Below, piece by piece: positions 43,840 through 52,652 of a stretch of 64,000 nucleotides of DNA. Under the pieces are notes generated by a model. That model did not search any database. It worked only from the letters and a program-made list of their open reading frames with translations, and was not told the origin of the DNA. Each line of letters opens with the position of its first letter. Positions within the stretch are counted from its first letter, which is position 1. This DNA is from Wenjunlia tyrosinilytica. Lineage in GTDB: Bacteria; Actinomycetota; Actinomycetes; Streptomycetales; Streptomycetaceae. The stretch is from positions 18,533 to 82,532 of the forward strand of contig NZ_BMMS01000035.1 in assembly GCF_014646055.1 (NCBI RefSeq), read 5' to 3'. The position numbers were made by a program, and so were the translations under genes.

Positions 43840-44787
43840 TCATCCGTAGACCGATCGGTAGTACTCCACGGCCCCCGGGTGCAGGGGAACGCTGCCGGTC
43901 GAGATCGCGAACCGGGGTTCCAGGCGCGCCCCGGCGGTCACCGACCGCAGCAGGCCCTGGCTGCGGTCGAAGAGCACTTCGAGCAGGCGGTGGGCGGCGT
44001 CCGCCGGAACGTCCTGCCGGGCGACCAGGTAGTTGCCCGTGCCGACCGTGGCCACCGGCCGCTTCAACGCGTAGGTGCCCGCAGGGATGGTGACCTCGGT
44101 GTAGGTGGGCCCGTACTCCTCGCGCAGCCGGAGCACATATGCGTCGAGGGGGACGAGGCGCAGGGGCAGCTCGCCGGCGAGGTCCGCCAGCGCGGGGGTC
44201 GGCACTCCTCCCGACCAGAAGACTGCGCGTACCGCGCCGGTCCTCAGCGCCCGCAAGGAAGCGCCGAGGCTCATGCTCCGCTCGTGGGCGGTGTGCGTCC
44301 CGGTGAGCCCCGCCGCTCGCAGGAGACGTCGGGCCAGCACCTGACCGCCCGCCCCGGTGGCGCCGACCGAGACCGGCTGCCTCGAGAGGTCGCCGATGGC
44401 GTGGACCGGTCCCTTCGCGGCGACCACCAGGTGGGTGTAGTTGACATAGACCCTGGCCAGGGCGGTGAGCCTCAACGGCCGAGTGAACGTGTTCCGTCCC
44501 AGCACGGCGTCCTCGGCCACATCCGCTGTGGTCAGCGCCAGCTGGAGACCGCCTTCATGCAGCCGCCGCAGATTGTCCACGCTGGCCGAGGTGGCGACGG
44601 GCTCCAGGGCGAGCCCTCGGGTTTTCGCGGCCGCGGCGAGGGCCTGCCCGAACGCCTTGTACGGGCCGCCCTGCGGTCCCGTGCCGAGCACAAGGCGTGG
44701 CAGGCGGGAAGTGCCCGTGGAGCACCCGGGCACACCGGCGGCTGCCAGCGCCCCGAGCCCGACCCCCAGCAGGGACCGGCGGCACAT
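43840..44787 (-). CDS. TAXI-family TRAP-type solute-binding lipoprotein
   Basis: A 315-aa exported binding protein. A lipoprotein signal (RRSLLGVGLGALAAAGVPGC, with the lipobox cysteine at its end) is followed by the TAXI-type fold: LVLGTGPQGGPYKAFGQAL, the family LALTTADVAEDA, the GATGAGGQVLARRLL loop and the closing IPLHPGAVEYYRS-like end. Family members bind glutamate, 2-oxo acids or similar carboxylates. No TRAP membrane genes are present; the gene is convergent with the histidine kinase 108 nt away. A role as ligand-binding partner for that kinase is plausible (inference). Confidence 0.88.
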   Translation of the reverse strand: MCRRSLLGVGLGALAAAGVPGCSTGTSRLPRLVLGTGPQGGPYKAFGQALAAAAKTRGLALEPVATSASVDNLRRLHEGGLQLALTTADVAEDAVLGRNTFTRPLRLTALARVYVNYTHLVVAAKGPVHAIGDLSRQPVSVGATGAGGQVLARRLLRAAGLTGTHTAHERSMSLGASLRALRTGAVRAVFWSGGVPTPALADLAGELPLRLVPLDAYVLRLREEYGPTYTEVTIPAGTYALKRPVATVGTGNYLVARQDVPADAAHRLLEVLFDRSQGLLRSVTAGARLEPRFAISTGSVPLHPGAVEYYRSVYG

Positions 44788-44929
44788 GCCGCCGGTCCCT
44801 GCGGACCCGCGTCCCGCGGCCGGGCAGTATCCGGTCCGCCACTGATCTTCCCGCACGGGACCATGATGACGTGCTCGCCGTCGGCGCCCGAGGCAGGTCC
44901 ATGGATCGGTGGCCGGGCTCGGCTCGACG

Positions 44930-45673
44930 TCAGGGCCGCGACGACAGCGAGGCCACGCGGGCACGGAAGATCCGCCAGCGGCGCTCATTGTCATGGACCA
45001 GGCCCGCGGAGTCGCTGAGCAGGTCCGCGGCATGCCCCGTGAGCTCGGCTGCCGAGTACAGCCGCCGGGGCGCGGTGGCATCGCCGGCCAGGTCCGCGCG
45101 CAGTGCCTCCGGAGAGAAATCGATGCGATCGAGGGTCTCGGTGGCCCGCCGCAGAAGCCGGCCGGCGAGGCCGCTGAGGTGGGCGGCCTGCCAGTCGTTG
45201 CTGATGATCCGGTGGCGCTCGCCGAGCAGATCGGCGAACTCGTCCAGGTCCAGCAGGGCGGCCGCGGCGTCCCACGACGCCTGCATGGCCGAGACCAGCC
45301 AGTCGCAGGTGCCGAGCGAGTCGTCGGCCATCACCCGAAGCTCCCGCTTCAACCGCGTGATCTCGACCGGCTCGCCCTGCCCCTCGGCGAACACCACACC
45401 CGAGAGCTGTATGGCTGCGGGCGAGGTGAGGTCGTCGGCGTCCTCGAACGGGCTGAGCGGCGCGGGATGGGCGGGCGGCAGGGCGGCCCAGTGGTCGGCC
45501 AGGGCCAGCATGGTGCGGGAACTGCGCTGCAGCGCCACCGCCCTCTCCCGGGGTGCGGTGGCGTAGAACGCCTCGTGCTCGCGATGGAACCTCGCCAGGT
45601 TGGCGATGGCACGCAGCATCGGCACCGTCGTGTCGCGGCGCGGCTGCCTGCCGGTCTCGTCCATCACAGCCAT
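44930..45673 (-). CDS. Hypothetical helical protein
   Basis: A 247-aa soluble protein with strong codon bias but no known domain. Predicted all-helical, for example MLRAIANLARFHREHEAFYA, LQRSSRTMLALADHWAAL and MQASWDAAAALLDLDEFADL. The sequence has the look of a conserved Streptomyces protein whose role is unknown. Start may be ATG 45673 or ATG 45664. It stands alone between the TAXI gene and a long intergenic region. Confidence 0.7.
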   Translation of the reverse strand: MAVMDETGRQPRRDTTVPMLRAIANLARFHREHEAFYATAPRERAVALQRSSRTMLALADHWAALPPAHPAPLSPFEDADDLTSPAAIQLSGVVFAEGQGEPVEITRLKRELRVMADDSLGTCDWLVSAMQASWDAAAALLDLDEFADLLGERHRIISNDWQAAHLSGLAGRLLRRATETLDRIDFSPEALRADLAGDATAPRRLYSAAELTGHAADLLSDSAGLVHDNERRWRIFRARVASLSSRP

Positions 45674-46254
45674 CGTCGCGCAGCGGGGCGTGCACGGCTC
45701 GTCGGGAGCGCCGTCGAAACAACGCCGCTACTGACCGTGACGGTGATGATTCGCGTCCGAGGGCTCGAACGCCCGGGCATCACACTCCTCTCCCGGCGTC
45801 GCGGTCAGGCGGCCTCCGGCAGGGCGAGAGCCGTCGCGGCGTCGGCGCACCCCCGGGGCGAGAGCGACACCCGCGCCGCCGTGCCCGTAGCGCCCGGGGT
45901 GCGGCTACGGCGCCTGAGCACGCCGGTCCCCACCGTGGACCTCGCCCTGGCCTGCAGCCCGCACGCCGTCACTCCCGTGGTGAGTTCGGCTCCTGTCCCC
46001 GATCGACACGGTCTGCGCGCCGGGAGCTCCGTAACCGGAGTCCGATCCCAGCGAAAGCATTGAATCCCAGACCATTGGATTCTTCGTGGGCATATTCTGA
46101 GCCACCCACCCGGGGTCGAGTCAAGAGGCGGAGCCGGGCCCTGTATACGAGGGGCCCGGACATTTGGAGCCTGCGCTCCCGCCTCCCCGTGGGCCCCCCG
46201 GGGGCCTCCCGGTGGACAGGTCGTCTCGAGGTGGCGACGGTATCCGGAGAAGCC

Positions 46255-46286
46255 TTGACGCACTCGGTCAGGGAGTGGAACATACC
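46255..46286 (+). promoter_or_regulatory. Promoter of the APC permease gene
   Basis: TTGACG (46255-46260) is followed after 17-20 nt by AACATA/CATACC (46279-46286), a reasonable vegetative promoter. The predicted start falls next to the palindrome at 46298. Confidence 0.55.
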
Positions 46287-46297
46287 CCGCAACGTCT

Positions 46298-46321
46298 TAA
46301 TGGACTGAACTCAGTCCATTA
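46298..46321 (+). promoter_or_regulatory. Perfect 11-bp-arm operator palindrome
   Basis: TAATGGACTGA and TCAGTCCATTA are perfect inverted arms separated by AC. The site covers the expected transcription start, typical of repression by a TetR, GntR or similar dimeric regulator. No such regulator gene is adjacent. Confidence 0.65.
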
Positions 46322-46387
46322 GCTGCGTGGTGCGCCTCCGCGGCACGCCTGCCTCTCCGATCTCTCGCCGAATCCCAGGAGGTGCCC

Positions 46388-47959
46388 ATGTCTCAACCAG
46401 AGTCAACGCACGGCGCTGCACTGCGGGCCGAAGACGGCACCAAGCCGGGCCCGCACGTTACGGAGGACGAGCAGCGCCTCCATGAACTGGGGTACACACA
46501 GGAGTTGGCCCGCTCGATGTCGGGCTTCTCCAACTTCGCCGTGTCGTTCTCCATCATCTCCGTGCTGTCCGGCTGCCTCACCCTGTACGGCTTCGGCATG
46601 AACACCGGCGGCCCCGCGTTGATCATCTGGGGCTGGCCCGTCGTCGGAGCGATGACCCTGCTCGTCGGTCTTTCGATGGCCGAGGTCTGTTCCAGCTACC
46701 CGACGGCGGGCGGGCTGTACTACTGGGCGGCCAAGCTGGCCCCCCGCAACGGCCCGGCCTGGAGCTGGTTCACCGGCTGGTTCAACTTCCTGGGACAGGT
46801 CGCGGTCACCGCCGGAGTCGACTTCGGCGCGGCCTTCTTCACCAATGCCTTCCTGGAGATGCAGTTCGGCTTCGCCGCCACGCCCGAGCACACCGTGCTG
46901 GTCTTCGGTGTGATCCTGCTGGCCCATGGACTACTGAACACCCTGGGCGTCCGCCTGGTGTCGGTCTTCAACAACGTCAGTGTGTGGTGGCATCTGCTGG
47001 GTGTCGTGATCATCGTCGGCGTGCTCGTCCTGCTGCCGTCGCACCACGCCCCGGCCGAGTTCGTCTTCACCGAGTTCGTCAACAACACCGGTTTCCACAA
47101 TTCGCTGTACGTGGCCATGCTCGGCCTTCTGCTGGCCCAGTACACCTTCACCGGCTACGACGCCTCCGCCCATATGACGGAGGAGACCCAGGACGCGTCC
47201 CGCTCGGGACCGCGCGGCATCGTGATGTCCATCCTGGTCTCGCTCGCCGCCGGCTGGGTGCTCCTGCTGGGCCTCACCTTCGCCATCAAGGACTACGACG
47301 AGGCCCTGGGCAGCTCGACCGGAGTGCCGCCCGCGCAGATCTTCATCGACGCCGTCGGCGACACCGGCGCGAAACTGCTGCTGCTCATCGTGATCGGCGC
47401 CCAGTTCTTCTGCGGCATGGCGTCGGTGACCGCCAACTCCCGCATGATCTACGCCTTCTCCCGTGACGGTGCGCTGCCCGGATCGCAGCTGTGGCACCGC
47501 ATCAACCACCGCACCCGCACGCCGACCAACGCCGTGTGGCTCGCCGCGGGCGGTGCGTTCCTGCTGGGACTGCCCTATCTGTGGAACCCCACCGCGTACG
47601 CCGCTGTGACCTCGGTGTCGGTCATCGGCCTGTACATCGCCTACGCGATCCCGGTGCTGCTGAGGCTGCGCCAGGGCGACTCCTTCGAGCGCGGCCCGTG
47701 GCATCTGGGCCGGTGGAGCCGGCCGGTCGGCCTGGCGGCGGTGATCTGGGTGGGCCTGATCTCGGTGCTGTTCATGCTCCCCACCGTCAGCCCGATCACG
47801 GCGACGAGCTTCAACTACACCCCGGTCGCCGTGGCCGCGGTCCTCGGCTTCGCCGGAGTGTGGTGGCTGGTCTCGGCCCGCCGCTGGTTCACCGGCCCCA
47901 AGGTCCAGGGCACCCCCGAGGAGCTGGCGGCCATCGAACACGAGCTGGAGATCATCTGA
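46388..47959 (+). CDS. Amino acid/GABA permease, APC superfamily
   Basis: A 523-aa transporter with 12 predicted helices. The start (GYTQELARSMSGFSNFAVSF) and YYWAAKLAPRNGPAWSWFTG are typical of the amino acid/choline (ACT) branch, which includes fungal GABA and choline carriers; also YDASAHMTEETQDASRSGP. The substrate may be GABA, choline or a related amine. ATG 46388 follows AGGAGG at 5 nt. A strong hairpin follows. Together with the aldehyde dehydrogenase and polyamine-type importer 10 kb away it fits use of polyamine-derived nitrogen, but linkage is only inferred. Confidence 0.9.
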   Translation: MSQPESTHGAALRAEDGTKPGPHVTEDEQRLHELGYTQELARSMSGFSNFAVSFSIISVLSGCLTLYGFGMNTGGPALIIWGWPVVGAMTLLVGLSMAEVCSSYPTAGGLYYWAAKLAPRNGPAWSWFTGWFNFLGQVAVTAGVDFGAAFFTNAFLEMQFGFAATPEHTVLVFGVILLAHGLLNTLGVRLVSVFNNVSVWWHLLGVVIIVGVLVLLPSHHAPAEFVFTEFVNNTGFHNSLYVAMLGLLLAQYTFTGYDASAHMTEETQDASRSGPRGIVMSILVSLAAGWVLLLGLTFAIKDYDEALGSSTGVPPAQIFIDAVGDTGAKLLLLIVIGAQFFCGMASVTANSRMIYAFSRDGALPGSQLWHRINHRTRTPTNAVWLAAGGAFLLGLPYLWNPTAYAAVTSVSVIGLYIAYAIPVLLRLRQGDSFERGPWHLGRWSRPVGLAAVIWVGLISVLFMLPTVSPITATSFNYTPVAVAAVLGFAGVWWLVSARRWFTGPKVQGTPEELAAIEHELEII

Positions 47960-48048
47960 TCGCCGGGTGGCAGGCTGCCGACGGGTCTCGGAGGAACGAC
48001 TCCGGGGCCCGTTCGCCGTTGTCGCGGTCAGCGGGCCCGGGCGAGGCA

Positions 48049-48085
48049 CCCGCCCGGTCGGCCGCACCGGGGCCGACCGGGCGGG
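48049..48085 (+). terminator. Strong terminator after the APC permease
   Basis: CCCGCCCGGTCGGCC (48049-48063) and GGCCGACCGGGCGGG (48071-48085) form a perfect 15-bp stem with a 7-nt loop. Confidence 0.8.
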
Positions 48086-48177
48086 GCTCCCCGCGAACCG
48101 GTGACAGCGGCGCCGTGGGGGAGGACCCTGGGTAAATGCCTGGAGCCGGGCCGGGAGGAAGGACGAGGGCGAGGATG

Positions 48178-49014
48178 ATGTCCGCACCACGGTTGTTCGC
48201 GGGGCTCGTCGACGACGCCGGGCTGTTCCCTCCGGAGGAACTGACGATGCGGGCGGCCTCGGCCCGGCACCGAGCCGACGAAGCCGCGGCCGACCCCGTG
48301 CTCACCCACCGCTTCCTGTGTCCGGTCGGCCGGCTCCGCGAGCTGCGGGACACCCTCACCGCCGAGGACCGGTTCGCCCTTGGACTGATCACGGACCTCG
48401 ACGCGCGCACAGTGAGCCGGACGCTGGACCGGCTGGCCGACGAACCCCGGTTGACACCGGCTGTGATCGAGGGCCCGTTGCCGTCCGGAGCGGACCGCCG
48501 GGAATCCGCCCGCCTGGCGCTGGCTGCTCTCGAGGAGGTCCCCGCACAGGTGCCTTGCCATATCGAGGTGCCGCTGACCGAAGGCCGGCAGGACGCCCTG
48601 GAAGTGATCGCCGAGGGCGGCCGCGCCGCCAAGGTGCGGTGCGGCGGCCTGAGTGCCGACAAATTCCCCGACCCAGAGCGACTGGGCGCGTTCGTCCACG
48701 CGTGCGCGACGCACGGCGTCCCCTTCAAGGCCACCGCCGGCCTGCACCACGCGGTGCGCCACCGCGACGACCGGACGGGCCTGACCCACCACGGCTTCCT
48801 CAACCTGCTGCTCGCCGCCTGCCGGGTGACCGACGGCGGCACCGCCGCCGACGCGGTGGACGTCCTGCGCTCGACCGACGCGGAAGCCCTGGCCGCCGAG
48901 GCCCGCCGCATCCCCGACCACTCGGCGAAAGCAGCCCGCACCCTGTTCGTGGCCTACGGCTCCTGCAGCACCGGCGAACCCCTGCAAGACCTCCGGGCTT
49001 TGGGCCTGACATAG
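48178..49014 (+). CDS. Conserved actinobacterial protein of unknown function
   Basis: A 278-aa soluble protein. It begins SAPRLFAGLVDDAGLFPPEE, a start I associate with an uncharacterised actinobacterial family, and alternates strands and helices in a barrel-like way (LALGLITDLDART-like segments, PCHIEVPLTEG, FKATAGLHHAVRH). No cofactor motif is recognised. ATG 48175 or 48178 follows GGGAGGAAGGACGAGGG; the longer frame from 48136 is unlikely. Confidence 0.7.
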   Translation: MSAPRLFAGLVDDAGLFPPEELTMRAASARHRADEAAADPVLTHRFLCPVGRLRELRDTLTAEDRFALGLITDLDARTVSRTLDRLADEPRLTPAVIEGPLPSGADRRESARLALAALEEVPAQVPCHIEVPLTEGRQDALEVIAEGGRAAKVRCGGLSADKFPDPERLGAFVHACATHGVPFKATAGLHHAVRHRDDRTGLTHHGFLNLLLAACRVTDGGTAADAVDVLRSTDAEALAAEARRIPDHSAKAARTLFVAYGSCSTGEPLQDLRALGLT

Positions 49015-49084
49015 AGTCAGGGACTGTCCGGAAGGGGATTCGGTGCGGTCGACGGCATCGACGGCATCGACGGCATTCGTCGTG

Positions 49085-49190
49085 GTCGGCGGACGGTGAT
49101 GCTGGACTTCGGCCTCCGGGCGACGTCCCGGACGCCGTCCGCCACCTGAAGGACGGCCACGCGCGCGGCAGGCTCGTCGTCCAGGTCTGA
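49085..49190 (+). pseudogene. C-terminal fragment of a zinc-binding/quinone oxidoreductase
   Basis: About 25 in-frame codons end DVPDAVRHLKDGHARGRLVVQV then stop. This is the closing segment of medium-chain dehydrogenase/quinone oxidoreductases (usual form AHRHLEDGHARGKVVLTV-like). Nothing upstream continues the family, so the rest of the gene is missing. A short GACGGCATC repeat (three copies, about 49050-49076) precedes it. Confidence 0.5.
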
Positions 49191-49229
49191 CGAGCTCGCC
49201 CCCGGCCCGGCGGGGAAGGCCGACCGGTC

Positions 49230-49742
49230 CTATCGGCGCCTCAGCACCCCGCGGACGAAGGACGCTTGGCCCACGTGCTGCAGGTCGTCGGCGATGACGC
49301 TGACGAGCCGGGCACCGAGGGTGACGGGGGGAGTCCACGCCCGGTCCACGACGCGCTCGAGGTCGGCGTCGGACAGACCGCCTACGTACTCGACGGTGTG
49401 GTCGTGCACGGCGTCGTAGTAGTCGAGGAGCATCCGACGGGTGAGGCCCCGCGCTGCCGCCACGTCCTCACTGGAGTGGCCGTAGCCGATGTCGGAGGGC
49501 GGGAACGGCAGGCCGAAGCGTTCGTGCCAGCCCTGCGACGTCCACACCTGCTCGGTACCGGCCACACCCGCGATGTGGTCGTCCTGTACCCGGGTGAGAT
49601 GCCAGATGAGCCAGGAGATGGAGTTGGCGTCGTCGTCCAGCCGTTCGGTGAGCTCCTTCGGGCGGAGCCCTTCGACGGCATCGTGGACCGCCTCGTGGAT
49701 CCGCCCGAAGGCGTCGACGAGCAGGTCGGCGCTTGCGGCCAT
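49230..49742 (-). CDS. DinB-family protein
   Basis: A 170-aa four-helix-bundle protein of the DinB/YfiT-like metal-binding family. Metal-ligand-type histidines appear in SWLIWHLTRVQDDHIAG and near the end in LQHVGQASFVRG. Many actinobacterial members act as thiol (mycothiol) transferases; the specific role is unknown. ATG 49742 follows AAGGAG, which rules out longer starts. Confidence 0.88.
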   Translation of the reverse strand: MAASADLLVDAFGRIHEAVHDAVEGLRPKELTERLDDDANSISWLIWHLTRVQDDHIAGVAGTEQVWTSQGWHERFGLPFPPSDIGYGHSSEDVAAARGLTRRMLLDYYDAVHDHTVEYVGGLSDADLERVVDRAWTPPVTLGARLVSVIADDLQHVGQASFVRGVLRRR

Positions 49743-49939
49743 GCACGCTCCTTCGTAGGCGCGGTGAGCCCGGGTGCGGCCAACCGTGTCGTCGGCGGCC
49801 GACCGCCGGAGCCGAGCACGTTGGCCGCTGAGGTTCCTTCCACCGCCAGGTCCGGGTATGCCCAACCGGCCCCTTTTTCGCCTCATCGGTGGTGCGGCAC
49901 ACCGCACCCGGAGCCCCCGTTCGAGGACTGACCGCGCGG

Positions 49940-50055
49940 TAAGCACTCGGAACAGGACAGGCTGGTGCGGCGCCTGCGGGAGCTGGAGGCCAAGGGACTG
50001 GTCGCGCGACACGTGGTGCGGACGCCTGCCATGATGGCCGGATGCGTGTCCTGAT
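49940..50055 (+). pseudogene. Possible remnant of a winged-helix (HxlR/MarR-like) regulator
   Basis: A short in-frame stretch reads EQDRLVRRLRELEAKGLVAR, resembling the recognition-helix and wing region of HxlR or MarR proteins, then HVVRTPAMM before the frame closes. It sits just before, and in another frame from, the DJ-1/PfpI gene. No start or N-terminal part is found. Confidence 0.35.
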
Positions 50056-50806
50056 GCCGGTTCCCGACCGCGACTTCGACGTCACCGAGGTGGCCGTGCC
50101 CTGGCGGCTGCTCACCGACTCCGGGCATGACGTCGTCTTCGCCACCGAGCGGGCCGGAACGACACCCGCCGCCGATCCGCGGCTGCTGACCGGGGTGCTC
50201 TTCGGGCAGCTGGGAGCCGCGCGGGAGCCCAGGCGCTTCTACGACGAGCTCACCCGGAGCAAGGAGTTCGCCGCGACCGCCGGTTGGGCGGAAGTGGACC
50301 CGGACGGTTTCGACGGGCTGATCCTGCCCGGAGGGCATGCGCCGGGCATGCGCCAGTACCTCGGCTCGGAGGTGCTGCGCGGGCAGGTCGCCAGGTTGTG
50401 GGACCGCGGCATTCCCGTGGGGGCGATCTGCCACGGTGTGCTGGTTCTGGCCCGCACCCGTGATGCCGCCACCGGCCGCAGTGTGCTGGCGGAGCGTCGT
50501 ACGACCTGCCTGCCGAAGTACATGGAACGCTCGGCCTATCTGACCACCGCATGGCGTCTGGGCCGCTACTACCGCACCTACCCGGCGTATGTGGAGGACG
50601 AGGTCAGGGCCGCGCTGGACGATCCCGGCAGCCTGTTCCAACGCGGGCCCAGGGTGCTCACCGCACGAGGCACGGCGAACGACGACACCCACGCGTTCGT
50701 CGTCCGGGACCGCAACTACGTCTCGGCGCGCTGGCCGGGCGACGCCTACCTGTTCGCTCGCCGCTTCCTCGGACTCCTCGACGCCTCCGCGGGACCGGAA
50801 GGCTGA
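50042..50806 (+). CDS. DJ-1/PfpI family protein (glutamine amidotransferase-like fold)
   Basis: A 254-aa protein with the class I glutamine amidotransferase-like fold. It contains FDGLILPGGHAPGMRQYL and the nucleophile-elbow Cys in VGAICHGVLVLARTRD. Family members include glyoxalase/deglycase-like and isonitrile hydratase-like enzymes; the actual reaction is unknown. ATG 50042 overlaps the end of a regulator-like fragment. No clear ribosome site is seen. Confidence 0.85.
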   Translation: MRVLMPVPDRDFDVTEVAVPWRLLTDSGHDVVFATERAGTTPAADPRLLTGVLFGQLGAAREPRRFYDELTRSKEFAATAGWAEVDPDGFDGLILPGGHAPGMRQYLGSEVLRGQVARLWDRGIPVGAICHGVLVLARTRDAATGRSVLAERRTTCLPKYMERSAYLTTAWRLGRYYRTYPAYVEDEVRAALDDPGSLFQRGPRVLTARGTANDDTHAFVVRDRNYVSARWPGDAYLFARRFLGLLDASAGPEG

Positions 50807-51008
50807 CCCGGCATCCGCCCGCGACGGCCTCAGCGGGCCTCGGCATGTGCCGTGCGCCGATCCGCCTGCGGAAGGACCAGGAGGCCCAGGACCGGTACAG
50901 CACCGCCAACGGCATGGCGATCCGGGATCCGGGCGGGGTCGGGCGCGTATCGTCTCGGCCCATCCGCCGGTGGAACCCCTGGCACGTCGACCTCGGTGAG
51001 GACCGTTG

Positions 51009-51602
51009 ATGAGGAAGATCACCCTGATGATGTCGGTGTCCCTCGATGGTTTCATCGAAGGACCGGACCGCGAGATCGATTGGCACATGGTCGACGACGA
51101 GCTGCACCGTTTCGTCAATGAGCGGCTCAGGTCGATGGGCGCCTTCCTGGACGGACGTGTGACCCATGAGCTCATGGCAGGGGTCTGGCCGACCGTCGAT
51201 GCCGACCCCTCGAGCACGGCGCCCATGGTGGAGTTCGCCGCCATCTGGCGGGACACCCCCAAGATCGTGTTCTCCAGGACCCTTGAGCGGGCCGACTGGA
51301 ACACCACCGTCATGAGGGATGTCGACGTCGACGAGATCATGGCGCTCAAGGCCCAGCCGGGCGGCGATCTCTCCCTCGGCGGCGCCGACCTGGCGGCCTC
51401 GTTCATGCGGTACGACCTGATCGACGAGTACGACATCTATGTCCATCCGGTCCTCATCGGGCGGGGCAAGCCCCTGTTCCCGGCATCGGACACGAGGACC
51501 GCTCTGCGCCTGGCCGGCACCCGGACCTTCGGCAACGGCGTCGTCCTCCTGCGCTACGAACGCGCGGGTGGACCGGTCGGCGAGCAGCCGACCGGTCCGT
51601 AG
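51009..51602 (+). CDS. Dihydrofolate reductase-like (RibD C-terminal family) protein
   Basis: A 197-aa oxidoreductase-like protein of the RibD_C/DHFR-like superfamily: start RKITLMMSVSLDGFIEGPD, GRVTHELMAGVWP, and the NADPH-loop-like GGDLSLGGADLAASFM followed by IDEYDIYVHPVLIGRG. These proteins are common in Streptomyces and their substrates are mostly unknown. ATG 51009 follows GAGG at 7 nt. It converges with the TIG-repeat gene 15 nt away. Confidence 0.88.
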   Translation: MRKITLMMSVSLDGFIEGPDREIDWHMVDDELHRFVNERLRSMGAFLDGRVTHELMAGVWPTVDADPSSTAPMVEFAAIWRDTPKIVFSRTLERADWNTTVMRDVDVDEIMALKAQPGGDLSLGGADLAASFMRYDLIDEYDIYVHPVLIGRGKPLFPASDTRTALRLAGTRTFGNGVVLLRYERAGGPVGEQPTGP

Positions 51603-51617
51603 GAGTGCCGCGCAGGA

Positions 51618-52652
51618 TCACACGTAGGTGAATCCACCGGCGACGGTGGCACTGCCCGAAGGCGTCGTGACGACGACCGTGGCGGTGCCCGCCGTGCCGG
51701 CCGGGGTGGTGCCGACCAGAACGGTGCCGGCGGCGTTGACGCTGACCCCGGTGGCCGGGACACCGTTGAACGTGACGGAGGCGCCCGTCAGGTTGGAGCC
51801 CAGGATGACGAAGGCCGTGCCGCCGGCTGTGGTGCCGGAGGGCGGCACGATGACGATGACCACCGGCGGGGGTGTGGTGTAGGTGAATCCGCCGGCGACG
51901 GTGGCGCTGCCGCCGGGGGTGGTGACGACCACGGCGGCGTTGCCCGCCACGCCGGCCGGGGTGATACCGGTCAGGACGGTTCCCGCCGCGTTGACCGTGA
52001 CACCGGTGGCCGGGACGCCGCCGATGGTGACGGTGGCTCCGGTCAGGTTGGTGCCGACGATGGTGAACGAGGTACCGCCCGTCGTCGCCCCGGTGGGAGG
52101 CGTGATGCTGACCGCGGTCGGGGGCAGCGGGGGAGCGGTGTAGGTGAATCCACCGAGGACGGTGGTGCTGCCCGCGGGAGTGGTGACGACGACCGCGGCG
52201 TTGCCCGCCACGCCGGCCGGGGTCACACCCGTCAGGACGGTGCCCGACGCGTTGACGGTCACACCGGTGGCCGGGACGCCGCCGACGGTGACGGTCGCCC
52301 CGGTGAGGTTGGCACCGATGATGGTGAACGTGGTACCGCCGGTCGTGGGTCCGCTGGACGGCGAGATGGACACGGCGATGGGACCACCGATGACCGCGCC
52401 CAGATAGGTGAAGTTGACCGGGTTGCTCACGCCTGACGGCGTGGTTACCGTCACCGCGACGGTGCCGGGTGCATGGGCCGGGGCGACGGCCGCGACGAGG
52501 AACCCGAACGGGTCCTGGGCGGTGATCGTGCCGGGCGTGCCACCGAAGGTGACCGCTGTGGCTCCCGTCAGACCGGAGCCGAGCAGGAGCACGGGGATAC
52601 CGCCGCTTGTCGGCCCAAGGCCCGGGATGGCGGCGAAGAGTGTCGGAGCCAT
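51618..52652 (-). CDS. IPT/TIG-repeat protein (four domains)
   Basis: A 344-aa protein made of four Ig-like IPT/TIG domains of ~86 residues. Each contains a PxSGPTTGGTxFTIxGxNLTGA-like start, FGGTP or VGGVPATGV, and ends VVVTTPxGxxxVxGGFTY. No signal peptide, lipobox or anchor is seen, although such domains are usually extracellular. ATG 52652 follows CAGGAGGA at 6 nt, and the product begins MAPTLFAAIPGLGPTSGG. Third and fourth domains are nearly identical in many stretches, pointing to recent duplication. Confidence 0.85.
   Translation of the reverse strand: MAPTLFAAIPGLGPTSGGIPVLLLGSGLTGATAVTFGGTPGTITAQDPFGFLVAAVAPAHAPGTVAVTVTTPSGVSNPVNFTYLGAVIGGPIAVSISPSSGPTTGGTTFTIIGANLTGATVTVGGVPATGVTVNASGTVLTGVTPAGVAGNAAVVVTTPAGSTTVLGGFTYTAPPLPPTAVSITPPTGATTGGTSFTIVGTNLTGATVTIGGVPATGVTVNAAGTVLTGITPAGVAGNAAVVVTTPGGSATVAGGFTYTTPPPVVIVIVPPSGTTAGGTAFVILGSNLTGASVTFNGVPATGVSVNAAGTVLVGTTPAGTAGTATVVVTTPSGSATVAGGFTYV
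51628..52640 (-). repeat. Four ~260-bp tandem repeats in the TIG gene
   Basis: Units of about 255-264 bp (boundaries near 51882/51883, 52143/52144 and 52407/52408) are clearly similar at DNA level, for example the recurring GTAGGTGAATCC and GTGGCCGGGACGCCG blocks. Unequal recombination could change the copy number. Confidence 0.75.

Larger units (their letters stand above)
45674..46387. other. 700-bp intergenic region upstream of the APC permease
   Basis: I see no convincing gene. Frames on the minus strand (for example one ending SLSPRGCADAATALALPEAA) have some codon bias but no family resemblance and may be decayed sequence. The last 130 bp hold a good promoter and a perfect palindrome, listed separately. 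Confidence 0.45.

Noticed and set aside
45800..46110. Minus-strand frames upstream of the APC permease as a gene
   Set aside because: No start with ribosome site, no family-like sequence and two competing frames.
51628..52640. TIG repeats considered as a mobile or CRISPR-like element
   Set aside because: Repeat unit (~260 bp) is in frame with one protein and matches IPT/TIG domains.
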